DNA from: CAYTGM01 sp964437365
GTDB lineage: Bacteria; Sumerlaeota; Sumerlaeia; SLMS01
Direction: 5' to 3'
DNA: 64,000 nt
Assembly: GCA_964437365.1 (NCBI GenBank)
Contig: CAYTGM010000008.1
Coordinates: 150,215 to 214,214, forward strand
Below, piece by piece: positions 25,894 to 34,806 of the stretch; position 1 is the first letter of the stretch, and every line of letters starts with the position of its first letter. Made by a program: the position numbers and the translations under genes. The notes beneath the pieces were generated by a model. The model did no database searches. It was not told the origin of the DNA and saw only the letters and a program-made list of their open reading frames with translations.

Positions 25894-26655
25894 TCAAAGA
25901 TCTTCGGGGTAGCTGATAAATGCGAGAACAGATTTTCCGTATTCTTTCCATAGTACATCGGGGTTTCGGCGTCCTGCTCCGCGTGGGAATTCAAGAGTAA
26001 TAATAGGAATGCCTTTTGTCACCCCTGCGTATGATCCGAGCGAGCCGGGACGCGCTCCCAGTTTGTTGACGGGAAGGTCTGTATATTTCCCCATATGCTC
26101 AGCGATCTCCTGGGCTGGGCCGTCATAGTCAATGCACTCGAGGGGTTCATGCATGCTGACGATTCGGGTGAAGTTGAAGTCATTAAGCAGGTTGTATATT
26201 GCTTGAGCTTCAGGTTCTGAGAGAGCTTCGTCACCCGAGCGACGGGATTCACGCCGGTTGTCAGCGGGGAAGTTTCGATTCAAGTCGACGTCACTCATGT
26301 TGAACCGCCTGTTGTGAAAATATCCATCGGGGTTTGTCACAGGAAGAAAGATAACTTTCTTTCCTTCCAGTAACTGGGGGTTTTCTTTAAGATACCCAAT
26401 GAGAGACATCGTAATGGGAGTTCCTGCATTCTCATTTCCATGAATCGTCGCCATCACGAGAAGCTCTTCAGGTCCATCGCCCATGGTGTAGATCCTGATA
26501 GGTCGATCTTCCTTTGATTTGCCGATGATCGTTCCCATTTCACCGAGGGGATCAGCGAGCGTTTCTTTGTAGGAAGGACCTGACTGGCAGGCAAAGAGTC
26601 CGATCAGGGGAATAACGCTCAGAATAGCGAAGAGATAGTTGGCTTTGAAAGTCAT
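25894..26655 (-). CDS. M14 zinc carboxypeptidase lipoprotein, MpaA-like
   Basis: The 253-residue product has a lipobox (LFAC, Cys23) followed by an M14 fold. Zinc ligands are His72 and Glu75 in ATIHGNENAG and probably His169 in SMHEP. Arg127 in DLNRNFP binds substrate, and Glu222 in ITLEFPRG is the catalytic base. Length and motifs resemble MpaA, the murein tripeptide amidase that cleaves gamma-D-Glu-meso-diaminopimelate. A cell-wall recycling role is inferred; unlike MpaA, this protein is exported and lipid-anchored. The DUF2959 gene follows 26 bases downstream. Confidence 0.83.
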   Translation of the reverse strand: MTFKANYLFAILSVIPLIGLFACQSGPSYKETLADPLGEMGTIIGKSKEDRPIRIYTMGDGPEELLVMATIHGNENAGTPITMSLIGYLKENPQLLEGKKVIFLPVTNPDGYFHNRRFNMSDVDLNRNFPADNRRESRRSGDEALSEPEAQAIYNLLNDFNFTRIVSMHEPLECIDYDGPAQEIAEHMGKYTDLPVNKLGARPGSLGSYAGVTKGIPIITLEFPRGAGRRNPDVLWKEYGKSVLAFISYPEDL

Positions 26656-26814
26656 AAATAACAGTGCTTTAAGATCCTATGGTTGAATGAAGTCGTTGCT
26701 GTATGGTGGGGGAACTCTGTAGATAGAGGCCTTTTACAGCAAGGCTTTTCGTTCCGAATGATAAAACCAGAAAGATGAGTCAGGTGATCAAAGTCCAGAA
26801 TGAGTCGGCCGGGT

Positions 26815-27048
26815 TCAATTCCGTCGACCCCGCTTTTTCAGAAGTTTGCCCACCATCAAGCACAAGAGAGACACCCCCGCAAAGATTGCTATTACCCGCC
26901 AACCCCGAAAAGGGCCTTCAACCATGAAGACTGACCAGATGGCGACATTGCAGATAAAGCACAGGGCAAAGAGTTCGTCGGCCCATTTCTGAGGGGGCCA
27001 CCAGCCTCTGCTTCTCTTTGTGTGTTTGCGGTGTTTCACAACAAGCAA
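26815..27048 (-). CDS. Small two-helix membrane protein (hypothetical)
   Basis: The 77-residue product is rich in Trp and basic residues at its start (KHRKHTKRSRGWWPPQKW). It has two hydrophobic stretches (LFALCFICNVAIWSVFMV and VIAIFAGVSLLCLMVGKLL) and a basic tail, giving a plausible hairpin membrane protein. No family is recognised. The gene lies between the M14 lipoprotein gene and tRNA-Ser on the same strand. Without a clear ribosome site it could be spurious, but amino-acid composition favours a real gene. Confidence 0.4.
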   Translation of the reverse strand: MLVVKHRKHTKRSRGWWPPQKWADELFALCFICNVAIWSVFMVEGPFRGWRVIAIFAGVSLLCLMVGKLLKKRGRRN

Positions 27049-27114
27049 GACCAGGAAGAACTACATGCTGTTAGATGGATTGAATTGGGAATTGGTACTG
27101 AGAAGAAAATGAAG

Positions 27115-27204
27115 TGGCGGTGGGACAGGGATTCGAACCCTGGAAGGGCGTTAACCCTTGCCGGTTTTCAAGACCGGTGCTTTCAACCGCTCAGCCATCC
27201 CACC
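27115..27204 (-). tRNA. tRNA-Ser (TGA) with encoded CCA
   Basis: The minus strand shows acceptor GGTGGGA/TCCCACC and an anticodon stem around CTTGAAA with anticodon TGA. A long variable arm (AAGGGTTAACGCCCTT) and a T arm with GGTTCGAATCC follow, and the discriminator is G with CCA encoded at 27117-27115. The class II structure fits serine. Confidence 0.96.
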
Positions 27205-27428
27205 GTTGCGAGACCGAAAGAGTATGAAAAGTTACGGAGCAGGCAAGACAAAACCGTCATCTTTGCTGATTTTTCTGGAATATGTGGAAACTCGACTCAC
27301 TACCCATGAATAATCATGGCATGGCGATGTAAGATCTTCAGGGTTCATTTGCCTCTGCAGTGACTTCACTTGCGATCTGTGTCCGTAAGGAATAAGCTGC
27401 CAATAATCACTTATAGAAAGGCGTTGTC

Positions 27429-27800
27429 ATGAGTTTTGGTCGATTCCCTATGGGCGGTTCCTCGTTTGACGGAGGAGGCGGTGATTCTCCTCCGATGTCT
27501 GGAGGCTCTCAGCAGCATAACTCGACAATCGTCGAGTTGCAGGCGCAGGTTGAATCACTGAGCCTTCAGGTTCAAACTCTTTCCCGTCTTCTTGTTGAGA
27601 AGGGTCTGGTCACTGAGAAAGAGCTCAATGAATGGCTGCGTTACATTGATGGGCTGGATGGGCGGGTTGACGGCAAACTGCGCGAGAAGAAGACACCCAA
27701 GTCCTGTCACCAATGCCAGAGGATCAACCCTTCAAAAGCTGTCAAATGTCAGTATTGTGGGGCTGAGCTGGCGAACGAGTTTCTTGTTAAAGAAGAGTAA
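27429..27800 (+). CDS. Small coiled-coil/zinc-ribbon protein
   Basis: The 123-residue product has a Gly/Ser-rich N-terminus (FDGGGGDSPPMSGGS). A heptad-like helix follows (TIVELQAQVESLSLQVQTLSRLLVEKG), and the C-terminal zinc ribbon has two CxxC pairs (SCHQCQRINPSKAVKCQYCGAEL). It is likely a cytoplasmic, oligomeric adaptor; the actual role is unknown. The sequence converges on the PilZ gene with five bases between stops. Confidence 0.65.
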   Translation: MSFGRFPMGGSSFDGGGGDSPPMSGGSQQHNSTIVELQAQVESLSLQVQTLSRLLVEKGLVTEKELNEWLRYIDGLDGRVDGKLREKKTPKSCHQCQRINPSKAVKCQYCGAELANEFLVKEE

Positions 27801-27805
27801 TCAGG

Positions 27806-28210
27806 CTACTTGCAGTTCGCCTTTTCGAGCAGGAAAGTCAGACTTTTTTTCTGGTCGTTCGATAGTTCCCTGAATCCCAATCCAACCATGCAGTAGCCAG
27901 GATCCTTCTGGCGGGGAGCATGGTAAACGGCCCATATTACCTGTGCAGGAAAGACGATCGAGTCATTGAGGTCGGGTGTCGTTATCTCTACTTCTGCGCT
28001 GACACCCATACTTTGAAGAGTTTCATATTCGTCATTATTGACCTGGTAAGTTTTCAGACGGACACCAACTTCGCTGATGTCGATGGCGATGGCGCGTATT
28101 TCATCACGTCTTTCAGACTTTGGCTGACCGCAGATTCTCAAGACCGCTTCACAGGCGTACTCCACCCTTTTTGATCTGCGTCTTTCGTCGCCGGAAGAGT
28201 CCTTCAACAT
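27806..28210 (-). CDS. PilZ-domain protein
   Basis: This 134-residue single-domain protein carries the cyclic-di-GMP binding signature of PilZ: an N-terminal Arg-rich RRRSKRVEY (the RxxxR motif) and 'AIDISEVGVRLKT' (the D/NxSxxG motif). The usual Gly in 'YCMVGLGFREL' is near the end. PilZ proteins bind c-di-GMP and often control pili, flagella or exopolysaccharide. A link to the pseudopilin genes at the other end of the window is possible but not shown. Confidence 0.85.
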   Translation of the reverse strand: MLKDSSGDERRRSKRVEYACEAVLRICGQPKSERRDEIRAIAIDISEVGVRLKTYQVNNDEYETLQSMGVSAEVEITTPDLNDSIVFPAQVIWAVYHAPRQKDPGYCMVGLGFRELSNDQKKSLTFLLEKANCK

Positions 28211-28307
28211 CTAAGTTAACCTTATACAAAATAAATTACAAAGCCGAAATACACAGCGGCGGTTCAGGGAGTCAAAGCTAAGAATGTCTTTCAGACTCGT
28301 AAAAGAT

Positions 28308-28343
28308 GAAAAAACTCCGCTGATTATTAATGTTCAGCGGAGT
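28308..28343 (-). terminator. Rho-independent terminator of serA
   Basis: On the minus strand ACTCCGCTGA and TCAGCGGAGT form a perfect 10-bp stem with a 10-base AT-rich loop, followed by TTTTTTC. It starts 32 bases after the serA stop. Confidence 0.9.
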
Positions 28344-28374
28344 CTATTCTTGGATTTATGATGCATCTAAGCGG

Positions 28375-29964
28375 TTATAGGACGAGCAGCTCGACAGAAT
28401 TAATGTGTTCGATGGAGCGCAGTTCCTCGAGGAGTTTTTCCTCAACTTTGGCGTCCACATTGATGATAGTCATCGCTTTCTTATCGTCGGGCTTTCTTCC
28501 CCAGGTCAGCTGGCCAATATTGACATTGTTCTTGCCGAAGACAGTACCAACGATACCGATGATGCCGGGGATATCGTCGTTTTCCAGTACAATGACGTTT
28601 CCTTCTGGAACCGCACTGACGTGCTTCTCGTTCAGGATCACGATACGAGGATGTGAAGAAGTGAAGAGTGTACCTGCCACATGGTTGGCTGTGCCGTCTT
28701 CCTGTTTAACTTCAACGGTGATGAGGTTCGTATACTCATCTGACTCACTGTGACGTGTTTCAACAAGTTCAACACCCCGATCACGAAGGATCTGATGAGC
28801 ATTGACGAAGTTAACCGGGAGTTCTGACAGGCGATCGAGGAAGCCTTTGACAACAGCGGTGGTAATCGGACGCAGCTCAGATTCGAGAACTGTTCCACTG
28901 TAAGAAACACTGAGTTCTATAGCTTTGCCAGAGTGGTACTGAGAAATAAAGCGGCCCAGCTTTTCGCCAAGTTCCATGTAGGGGGCGATAATCGGATAAA
29001 TCTCGGGATCGACAGAAGGAACGTTCAGAGCATTTCGGACGGCTCCACCTTTGAGGAGATCGACGATCTGTTCTGCTACCTGAATGGCAACATTCTCCTG
29101 AGCTTCTGTGGTACTTGCGGCGATATGAGGTGTGATCACCATATTGTCAAGGGAGCGGAATGGGCTGTCTTCTGCGAGTGGCTCAGCGAGGAAGACGTCG
29201 AATGCGGCGCCGGCGATACGCTGTTCCTGAAGGGCAGCAAGAAGTGCTTCTTCGTTGATAATTCCACCTCGCGCACAGTTTACAATCCGAGCTGTTTTCT
29301 TCATCAGCTTGAATTGATCGTGCCCGATCATATTCTTCGTCTCAGGAGACATGGGAGTATGAACGGTCAGGAAGTCGGCTTTTTCGCAGATCTCATCAAC
29401 TGTCCCGGATTCAACACCGATCTGACGCATGCGATCACTGGAAATGAAGGGATCATAGCCGATGACGTGCATGTTAAAGGCGCGAAGGCGCTTGGTGACT
29501 TCCTGTCCGATGCGACCAAGTCCGAAGACGCCAAGAGTTTTCCCATTTAGCTCGACTCCCATAAAAGCTTTCTTATCCCACTTGCCAGCCTTCATTGAGG
29601 CATCTGCAGCGGGGATTTTACGAGCGAGAGAAATCATCATCGCGATGGTGTGCTCGGCGGTGGAAGTTGTGTTTCCACCAGGAGTGTTCATGACGATAAT
29701 GCCTTTGCGTGTTGCTGCTTCAGTATCTACGTTATCGACGCCAACACCTGCACGACCGATCACTCTCAAGTTATCGGCTTTTTCGATAATATCTGCTGTG
29801 GCTCGTGACCGAGAGCGGATAACCCAGGCCGAATATTGATTAATGGTCTCACGGATTTCGTCCTGAGTGATTTCAGGAAGGTGATCGACGACAAATCCGG
29901 CCTTTTCAAATACCTGGATCCCGTCTTCGGAGAGCTTATCACTAACTAATACTTTTTCCGCCAT
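28375..29964 (-). CDS. serA: D-3-phosphoglycerate dehydrogenase
   Basis: ATG 29964 gives a 529-residue protein, the length of the long, bacterial-type SerA with C-terminal ASB and ACT domains. The NAD-binding core has 'LGVFGLGRIGQEVTKRL'. The active site shows 'NCARGGIINEEALLAAL' (Arg), a Glu, and 'VITPHIAASTTEAQENV' (His). The ASB region covers about residues 320-450, and an ACT domain ('VIVLENDDIPGIIGIVGTVFGKNNVNIGQLTWGR') ends the protein and would bind serine for feedback. The reaction is oxidation of 3-phosphoglycerate, the first step of serine synthesis. The gene is monocistronic, divergent from a methyltransferase gene and closed by a terminator. Confidence 0.95.
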   Translation of the reverse strand: MAEKVLVSDKLSEDGIQVFEKAGFVVDHLPEITQDEIRETINQYSAWVIRSRSRATADIIEKADNLRVIGRAGVGVDNVDTEAATRKGIIVMNTPGGNTTSTAEHTIAMMISLARKIPAADASMKAGKWDKKAFMGVELNGKTLGVFGLGRIGQEVTKRLRAFNMHVIGYDPFISSDRMRQIGVESGTVDEICEKADFLTVHTPMSPETKNMIGHDQFKLMKKTARIVNCARGGIINEEALLAALQEQRIAGAAFDVFLAEPLAEDSPFRSLDNMVITPHIAASTTEAQENVAIQVAEQIVDLLKGGAVRNALNVPSVDPEIYPIIAPYMELGEKLGRFISQYHSGKAIELSVSYSGTVLESELRPITTAVVKGFLDRLSELPVNFVNAHQILRDRGVELVETRHSESDEYTNLITVEVKQEDGTANHVAGTLFTSSHPRIVILNEKHVSAVPEGNVIVLENDDIPGIIGIVGTVFGKNNVNIGQLTWGRKPDDKKAMTIINVDAKVEEKLLEELRSIEHINSVELLVL

Positions 29965-30094
29965 AATAATGTTTCTAATCCCTGTAACAATGGTTTGATT
30001 CCGATTCGAATCGGCCCTACTCAATGGACCGTAGCTCGGGGCCGCAAGAGAATATCCTCAGATCATGCAAAGTGAGCCTTCAGAATACTAAAAG

Positions 30095-30919
30095 ATGAGT
30101 CAGATGCAGCCGTCCCAGAATCAATCGGAACAAGAACAGTTCCCAGAGGAACACTACGCAGCCGCACTTGAGGTAGAATGGTCTGACTACTTCTTTCCTG
30201 AACAGCACGTGGTGCTTTCCGACTACTTGAGTTCTGGTGCAAGGGGGCAAAGATCAGGCTCACCTCTTTACTCTTCCTTCTATAAAGACGCGGCCGAGTG
30301 GGCGACTGCGCTTCTGAAGAATCAGCCACCTTTGACATTGATTGAGGCAGGCGCAGGGACAGGCAGGTTTGCCTTCGAGATGTTCCTCAAAAGCACTTTT
30401 TCAAAAGTAACCCTCATCGAGCCTCATCCTCGGAAAGCTGAGTTTTTGGAACGGCTCTTCCTTCAGCATCGCTTACCTGCAAGTATTCCCTTCATTGTTG
30501 ATCAGAGAAGAACAATGCGTGAAGTACCTGTCGCGAGCGAATACCCAGAGTTGGAGTCTATACCTGGAAGCGCTGAAACGCAGGTGTTTTGCAGTAAGCT
30601 GAATGAAGTTCCTCCACAGACCAAGGCAGATCTTGTTGTTTCACTCAACGTGATCGACCATGTGTCTGATCCAGCTTCTTTTTGTCTAGACCTGACTCGT
30701 CGTGTTTCGCATAACGGGCGACTTCTACTTTCAAGTCCTCTCGACTGGATTAGTGCATATACACACCCCTCCAGATGGAGAAACAGCCTGGAGGAGTTTC
30801 TCCCGCCAGGCTGGTGTGTTGAAGGAATGACTGAATTGCCGTTCGTGTATCGATCGCTTCCGCGAAGAGTTATTATCTTTCACAGCCAGGTCATTATGGC
30901 CAGACATCGTTCGTCTTAG
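30095..30919 (+). CDS. Class I SAM-dependent methyltransferase-like protein
   Basis: The 274-residue product has the SAM-binding motif I 'LTLIEAGAGTGRFAFEM' near residue 85 and motif II acidic 'VTLIEPHPRKAEFL'. 'ADLVVSLNVIDHVSDPASFCLDLTRRVSHNGRLLLSSPLDW' covers motifs post-II and III. The N-terminal ~70 residues are not recognised. The substrate is unknown. An alternative start at 30104 is possible. It ends two bases before the convergent dapA-like gene. Confidence 0.75.
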   Translation: MSQMQPSQNQSEQEQFPEEHYAAALEVEWSDYFFPEQHVVLSDYLSSGARGQRSGSPLYSSFYKDAAEWATALLKNQPPLTLIEAGAGTGRFAFEMFLKSTFSKVTLIEPHPRKAEFLERLFLQHRLPASIPFIVDQRRTMREVPVASEYPELESIPGSAETQVFCSKLNEVPPQTKADLVVSLNVIDHVSDPASFCLDLTRRVSHNGRLLLSSPLDWISAYTHPSRWRNSLEEFLPPGWCVEGMTELPFVYRSLPRRVIIFHSQVIMARHRSS

Positions 30920-30920
30920 A

Positions 30921-31889
30921 TCAGACGTTCGCTTTAACCAGTTCCTTAACATGAGGGAACACATTGATGGAAGTTGCCTTCTTGATCTTTTCAAGGGCTA
31001 TTGCTTTCTGATCTTCATTGACCTCATGAAGATCTACCAAGGGAGAACGCAGGGATGTCTTCAGCATATGATGCAGCGGGATCGGGTTCTTTATCGAGAA
31101 TACTGCATTAACACATGGCAAGAGCGCCTCTTGAAGCTCTGCTGCTTTTTCGTGCTCTCCCGCATTGGCAAGGTCAGTCAGCGTCTGGAACTCTCTTGGC
31201 CACATATTAGCAGATGCGCTGATAACTCCTGTTCCTCCGCGCTTAATAATATCAGCGACGAGGTGGTCTTCACCGCTAAGGACTGTAAAGTCTTCTTCTC
31301 GAGTTCCTGCAATGATTTCATCAACTTGTGTGAGATTTCCCGAGGCTTCCTTTACAGCCAGAATGGCTGGGTGACGGGCTAATTCTATACATGTTGAAGG
31401 TTCTATGTTGCTGTTTGTCCGGGAAGGTACGTTGTAGAGGATAACCCCTGAGTCTCGCTCTGCGGCAAAATCAGCAACCTTGCGGTAGTGTTTCAGTAGG
31501 CCTTCCTGTGGAGGATTATTATAGTATCCGGTAACGTGAAGAAAAGCGTCTATATGTGTTTCGCGAGAAATTTCCCGACTCAGATATAGTGCTTCTTCCG
31601 TCGAGTTAGAGCCAGAGCTGCCAATAACGAGAACTTTTCGTCCAATTTTTTCCGCATGCCCTCGGGCGTATTCTGCGCCACGAGCAACCAGCTCAACGTG
31701 CTCGTCGAGAGAAATCGTCGCGCTTTGCCCTGTGGTTCCGGCAATCAGAATTCCTGCGCATCCTGAGTCGATTGCATCTTCAATCAGTTTATAAAAATGA
31801 TAGAAATCGATTTTAATCTCACCGTGATGATCTTTCATCGGTGTGATGAGCGCAGGGTAGCAGCCCTTTAAGTCTTGTGAAGTAATCAT
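30921..31889 (-). CDS. dapA: DapA-family (dihydrodipicolinate synthase-like) aldolase
   Basis: The 322-residue TIM-barrel protein has the class I aldolase features of the DapA/NAL family. 'GCAGILIAGTTGQSATIS' is the phosphate loop, with Gln where DapA usually has Glu. 'VILYNVPSRT' contains the catalytic Tyr, and 'ILAVKEASGN' contains the Schiff-base Lys. 'TVLSGEDHLVADIIKRGGTGVIS' is also typical. 4-Hydroxy-tetrahydrodipicolinate synthase condenses pyruvate with aspartate semialdehyde on the way to diaminopimelate and lysine. The Tyr and Arg in YNVPSRT favour DapA over N-acetylneuraminate lyase. The protein is ~25 residues longer than usual. Confidence 0.85.
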   Translation of the reverse strand: MITSQDLKGCYPALITPMKDHHGEIKIDFYHFYKLIEDAIDSGCAGILIAGTTGQSATISLDEHVELVARGAEYARGHAEKIGRKVLVIGSSGSNSTEEALYLSREISRETHIDAFLHVTGYYNNPPQEGLLKHYRKVADFAAERDSGVILYNVPSRTNSNIEPSTCIELARHPAILAVKEASGNLTQVDEIIAGTREEDFTVLSGEDHLVADIIKRGGTGVISASANMWPREFQTLTDLANAGEHEKAAELQEALLPCVNAVFSIKNPIPLHHMLKTSLRSPLVDLHEVNEDQKAIALEKIKKATSINVFPHVKELVKANV

Positions 31890-32162
31890 TATAATTGATC
31901 CCGTTAATTATTTATTCAGCCCTATGCTTTCATTAGAGAAAACATAGATGATCAGTGGTTTACGTCAAGGGCAGCTCCACAGGACAAGTTGAACGCGACT
32001 GGTGCCTTACTGATGAAAGGGGCTTTTTTCTGACGATAAACCCTTTTTCTCTCGAAGCTCTTATTTGGTTAAAATCAGACTCGGTGATTCCTCTTTACCT
32101 TCTTCCCGCATACACACTACTCCCTTCAGGCGGAAAGAAACGATAATTAAAGGTAGTGGTCA

Positions 32163-33632
32163 TTGGCAGGATCAGCATTTAGCGCAACCAGATGGGTCAT
32201 CATCAGCAGTTTCGGTTACCGGATCCTGGCTTACTTTGGTCAGGTCTTTATTCTCCGCCTGGTCTCGAAGGAGATCTTTGGTGCTTACAGTACCTTTGTA
32301 GATCTGCTCTTACTGACTCTCCCTTTTCTTCCCTTCAGTTTTGATGCGCTTCTGATTAAAGAAAAACGCTTCAGAAAGCGGTATCAAATCGCGCTTTCTC
32401 AAGCCCTCGGACTTCTTGGATTAGCTGTGATGCTCACCCTGGGCCTCACCTTTGTCTTTCCTCAGCCGGGTGTTCAAAGTCTCGCAGGAAGTTTCGGAGA
32501 AGAAGACATCAGTTTTGCTGCAAAGTTCTTCGTTTTTCCTGTGCTCGCTGTTATTACTCTTAAGTTGTCTATTCGAAGTCTCCTGGCTGCTGACTTAAAC
32601 TTTAAACGTATATCTATTGGTGAGTTCGGTAACGGCATGATTACCTGGATTGGGGGAGCGCTGGGAGTCTTGATTCACCCAGCAATAGAATCCTTACTGC
32701 TTGCATATTTGATCGGAGAGTTCTTTGAGTGCGTTTGGATGTATCGTGGATTTCCCTTCCGACCTTTCTCAGTACTCAATCCTTCTCGGTGGCTTTTTAT
32801 CAAGTACCTGTTTGGCAAGCACCGGAAGTTCTGTATTACAAACACTCTTGATCTCAGTCTGAACAATCTGAGTTCGTCAATTCCAGGACCATTGATTTTC
32901 ACGCTTCTCTCTGAGAGTGCAGCCGCTGATTTTCGTGTATCACGACTTCTGATTCAGCTACCGATTCTTCTGCTCGTAGGGAGTATCTGGAGGGTTGCCT
33001 ATCCAACATTAGCAGGAATCAGCAATCTTGTTCTCCACGACCGCTGTTTAAGAATTATTGGTACCACAGCAGGTTTTCTTGTCCCGGCTGTTCTCTGGCT
33101 GGCGGTCTTCGCCCCCGTCACCGCGTACTGGGTTGGAGGGGACAAGTATCTTTCCGCAGCGCCACTCATCCAGTGGATGTCTATCTATATGGTATTGGTC
33201 GCGATCTTTTCTCCGATTGGGAGTCTCGACATGATCCGCGATAAGCCAGAGGTGGGGCTGTACTGGAATATTGCTCACACCCTTGCTCGCATTGTCGTCA
33301 TCGTCGTTGCTACTCCCTTTGGGCTTGTCGCGACCATCGCTGCAATGTCTGTTGTGAGTCTCCTCTTCTGGGGCCTTTGGGCGTATACACTGCAATGGCT
33401 TCTGGGTGCACCCGCTCGCACATTCTTCGGTGCAGTCCTTAAGTTTTTCCCCGGCTGGCTTGTTCTAGGGGCAATATACTACTTAGTGGATTATTTCTCG
33501 CCGGGGTATTCTCTCTGGGGTGCTGCAGCAAGCATACTGCCTTCTTTGCTCTATATCGGTTGTATGTTTCGGCTCTTTCCGCGCGAATCTGAAATGATCT
33601 ACAGGTTGCTTGGGAAAGAAAGAACCTCTTAG
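32163..33632 (+). CDS. Polysaccharide/oligosaccharide flippase (MOP superfamily)
   Basis: The 489-residue product is an integral membrane protein with about 12-14 hydrophobic segments. Its N-terminus (RWVIISSFGYRILAYFGQVFILRLVSKEIFGAYSTF) matches the Wzx-like flippases, where the first helices carry the conserved 'G..YS' region. These proteins flip lipid-linked glycans across the inner membrane. The start is a TTG at 32163 with AAAGG upstream; no better in-frame ATG is near. No other glycan polymerisation genes are adjacent, so the substrate cannot be named. A MITE-like element begins immediately after the stop codon. Confidence 0.8.
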   Translation: MAGSAFSATRWVIISSFGYRILAYFGQVFILRLVSKEIFGAYSTFVDLLLLTLPFLPFSFDALLIKEKRFRKRYQIALSQALGLLGLAVMLTLGLTFVFPQPGVQSLAGSFGEEDISFAAKFFVFPVLAVITLKLSIRSLLAADLNFKRISIGEFGNGMITWIGGALGVLIHPAIESLLLAYLIGEFFECVWMYRGFPFRPFSVLNPSRWLFIKYLFGKHRKFCITNTLDLSLNNLSSSIPGPLIFTLLSESAAADFRVSRLLIQLPILLLVGSIWRVAYPTLAGISNLVLHDRCLRIIGTTAGFLVPAVLWLAVFAPVTAYWVGGDKYLSAAPLIQWMSIYMVLVAIFSPIGSLDMIRDKPEVGLYWNIAHTLARIVVIVVATPFGLVATIAAMSVVSLLFWGLWAYTLQWLLGAPARTFFGAVLKFFPGWLVLGAIYYLVDYFSPGYSLWGAAASILPSLLYIGCMFRLFPRESEMIYRLLGKERTS

Positions 33633-33790
33633 AGTGTCTGTCAGAATTCCTGTTCGATATAAGCTGGTTGCGAGCACTCCCTGCAACATCCCGAAAGCCT
33701 CGAAATAGCGCCACTATTCCTATCTATTCAGAATGCTGAATGGTCCACTCTCGCTTACCATCTATCTAACCATTACTTCTGAAGATCACC
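33633..33790 (+). repeat. MITE-like element, full copy 1 (~158 bp)
   Basis: It starts directly after the flippase TAG with AGTGTCTGTCAGAATTCC and ends next to the ribF stop with ACTTCTGAAGATCACCCT. Its ends are imperfect inverted repeats (AGAGTG...TCAGAA and TTCTGA...CACCCT). It aligns end to end with 45268-45432, including the internal blocks CTGTTC, GCCACTAT and CTATCTAACCATT. No coding capacity is visible. Confidence 0.75.
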
Positions 33791-34777
33791 CTAGCGGAGA
33801 ATCTTTATTGTCTCTTCACGGTCTTCAGTCAATTGCTCCTGTAAATGTTCCAGGGATGCGAAGCGCTTTTCTCCGCGTATTCTCTTGATGAAAGAAATCT
33901 CCAGATCATTCCCGACAAGATCGGCTTCGAAATCCAGCAAATGCACTTCGGCACGATGCTCACGACCATCCACGGTTGGTCTGAATCCAAGATTCATCAT
34001 TCCATCATATTGCTTTTTCTGATGTGTGACTACAACTGCATAGACGCCATCCATTGGGAGCAGGGTGGGGTCATCGAATTTCATATTAGCCGTAGGGAAC
34101 CCGATTGTCCTTCCGATTCTGTCACCCGTTACCACACGACCTTTAATTGTATGGGCGCGCGTTAAAAGTTCCGAAGCAAGCTCGACATTTCCAATCTTCA
34201 GATCCTCTCGAATACGAGTGCTACTGACCTTTTCTCCATGATAAAGTACAGGTTGTTTCCTGATATAGACATAACCGTACTCTGTCGAAAGCTCTGTAAG
34301 TAGATCCGGGGAACCTTTTCCTCCCTTGCCAAAATGAAAATTGGGGCCACTGATGACAACTTCCGCCCGAACAGCCTTTACAATAGTATCAGAAATGAAT
34401 TTTTCAGCGGGAGTTTGAGAGAATGCTTTGTTGAACCTGAGCCCTATAACGTAGTCGATACCAAAAGACAGGATCAGCCGAGCCTTCGTTTCCCAATCCG
34501 TCAGGAGTGGGGGACAGTGGTCTGGGGAAACGATTGCACGAGGATGATTTTGAAAAGTCAGTGCAACAGTAATGCCCTGCAACTTAGTCGCCTCTTTAAT
34601 GGCCTCTCTCATCAATTCCTGGTGGGCAAGGTGCACTCCATCGAACGTTCCAATCGTCAAAACGACTGGCCTGTCCTTCTTTTCAGAAAACTCTTCTACA
34701 GATGTTAGAATATGCGCTTTAGAAATAGTATCTTCTCTGTCTATGCGAATTTGCGAAGCAATGCTTCTGGCCGGCAA
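33791..34777 (-). CDS. ribF: Bifunctional riboflavin kinase/FAD synthetase
   Basis: The 328-residue protein has the RibF layout. An N-terminal nucleotidyltransferase domain carries 'VVLTIGTFDGVHLAHQEL' (HxGH-like), 'TFQNHPRAIV' and 'VISGPNFHFGKGGKG'. A C-terminal riboflavin kinase domain has 'GDRIGRTIGFPTANMKFDD' and 'DGVYAVVV...MNLGFRPTV', ending in 'FIKRIRGEKRFASLEHL'. It makes FMN and then FAD from riboflavin. The only available in-frame start is a TTG; the first ~20 residues exceed the usual N-terminus, so a non-standard internal start may be used. It follows the SAM hydrolase gene by 29 bases. Confidence 0.93.
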   Translation of the reverse strand: MPARSIASQIRIDREDTISKAHILTSVEEFSEKKDRPVVLTIGTFDGVHLAHQELMREAIKEATKLQGITVALTFQNHPRAIVSPDHCPPLLTDWETKARLILSFGIDYVIGLRFNKAFSQTPAEKFISDTIVKAVRAEVVISGPNFHFGKGGKGSPDLLTELSTEYGYVYIRKQPVLYHGEKVSSTRIREDLKIGNVELASELLTRAHTIKGRVVTGDRIGRTIGFPTANMKFDDPTLLPMDGVYAVVVTHQKKQYDGMMNLGFRPTVDGREHRAEVHLLDFEADLVGNDLEISFIKRIRGEKRFASLEHLQEQLTEDREETIKILR

Positions 34778-34806
34778 TCCGGCCTGTCATAGATAAACAA
34801 CCTGAG

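Noticed and set aside
27022..27309. A 95-codon plus-strand frame across tRNA-Ser
   Set aside because: It reads through the antisense of the tRNA (the peptide WDRDSNPGRALT is a typical tRNA artefact).
31890..32162. Riboswitch or leader before the flippase or the dapA-like gene
   Set aside because: No lysine or other riboswitch core elements could be recognised in the 273-base gap.
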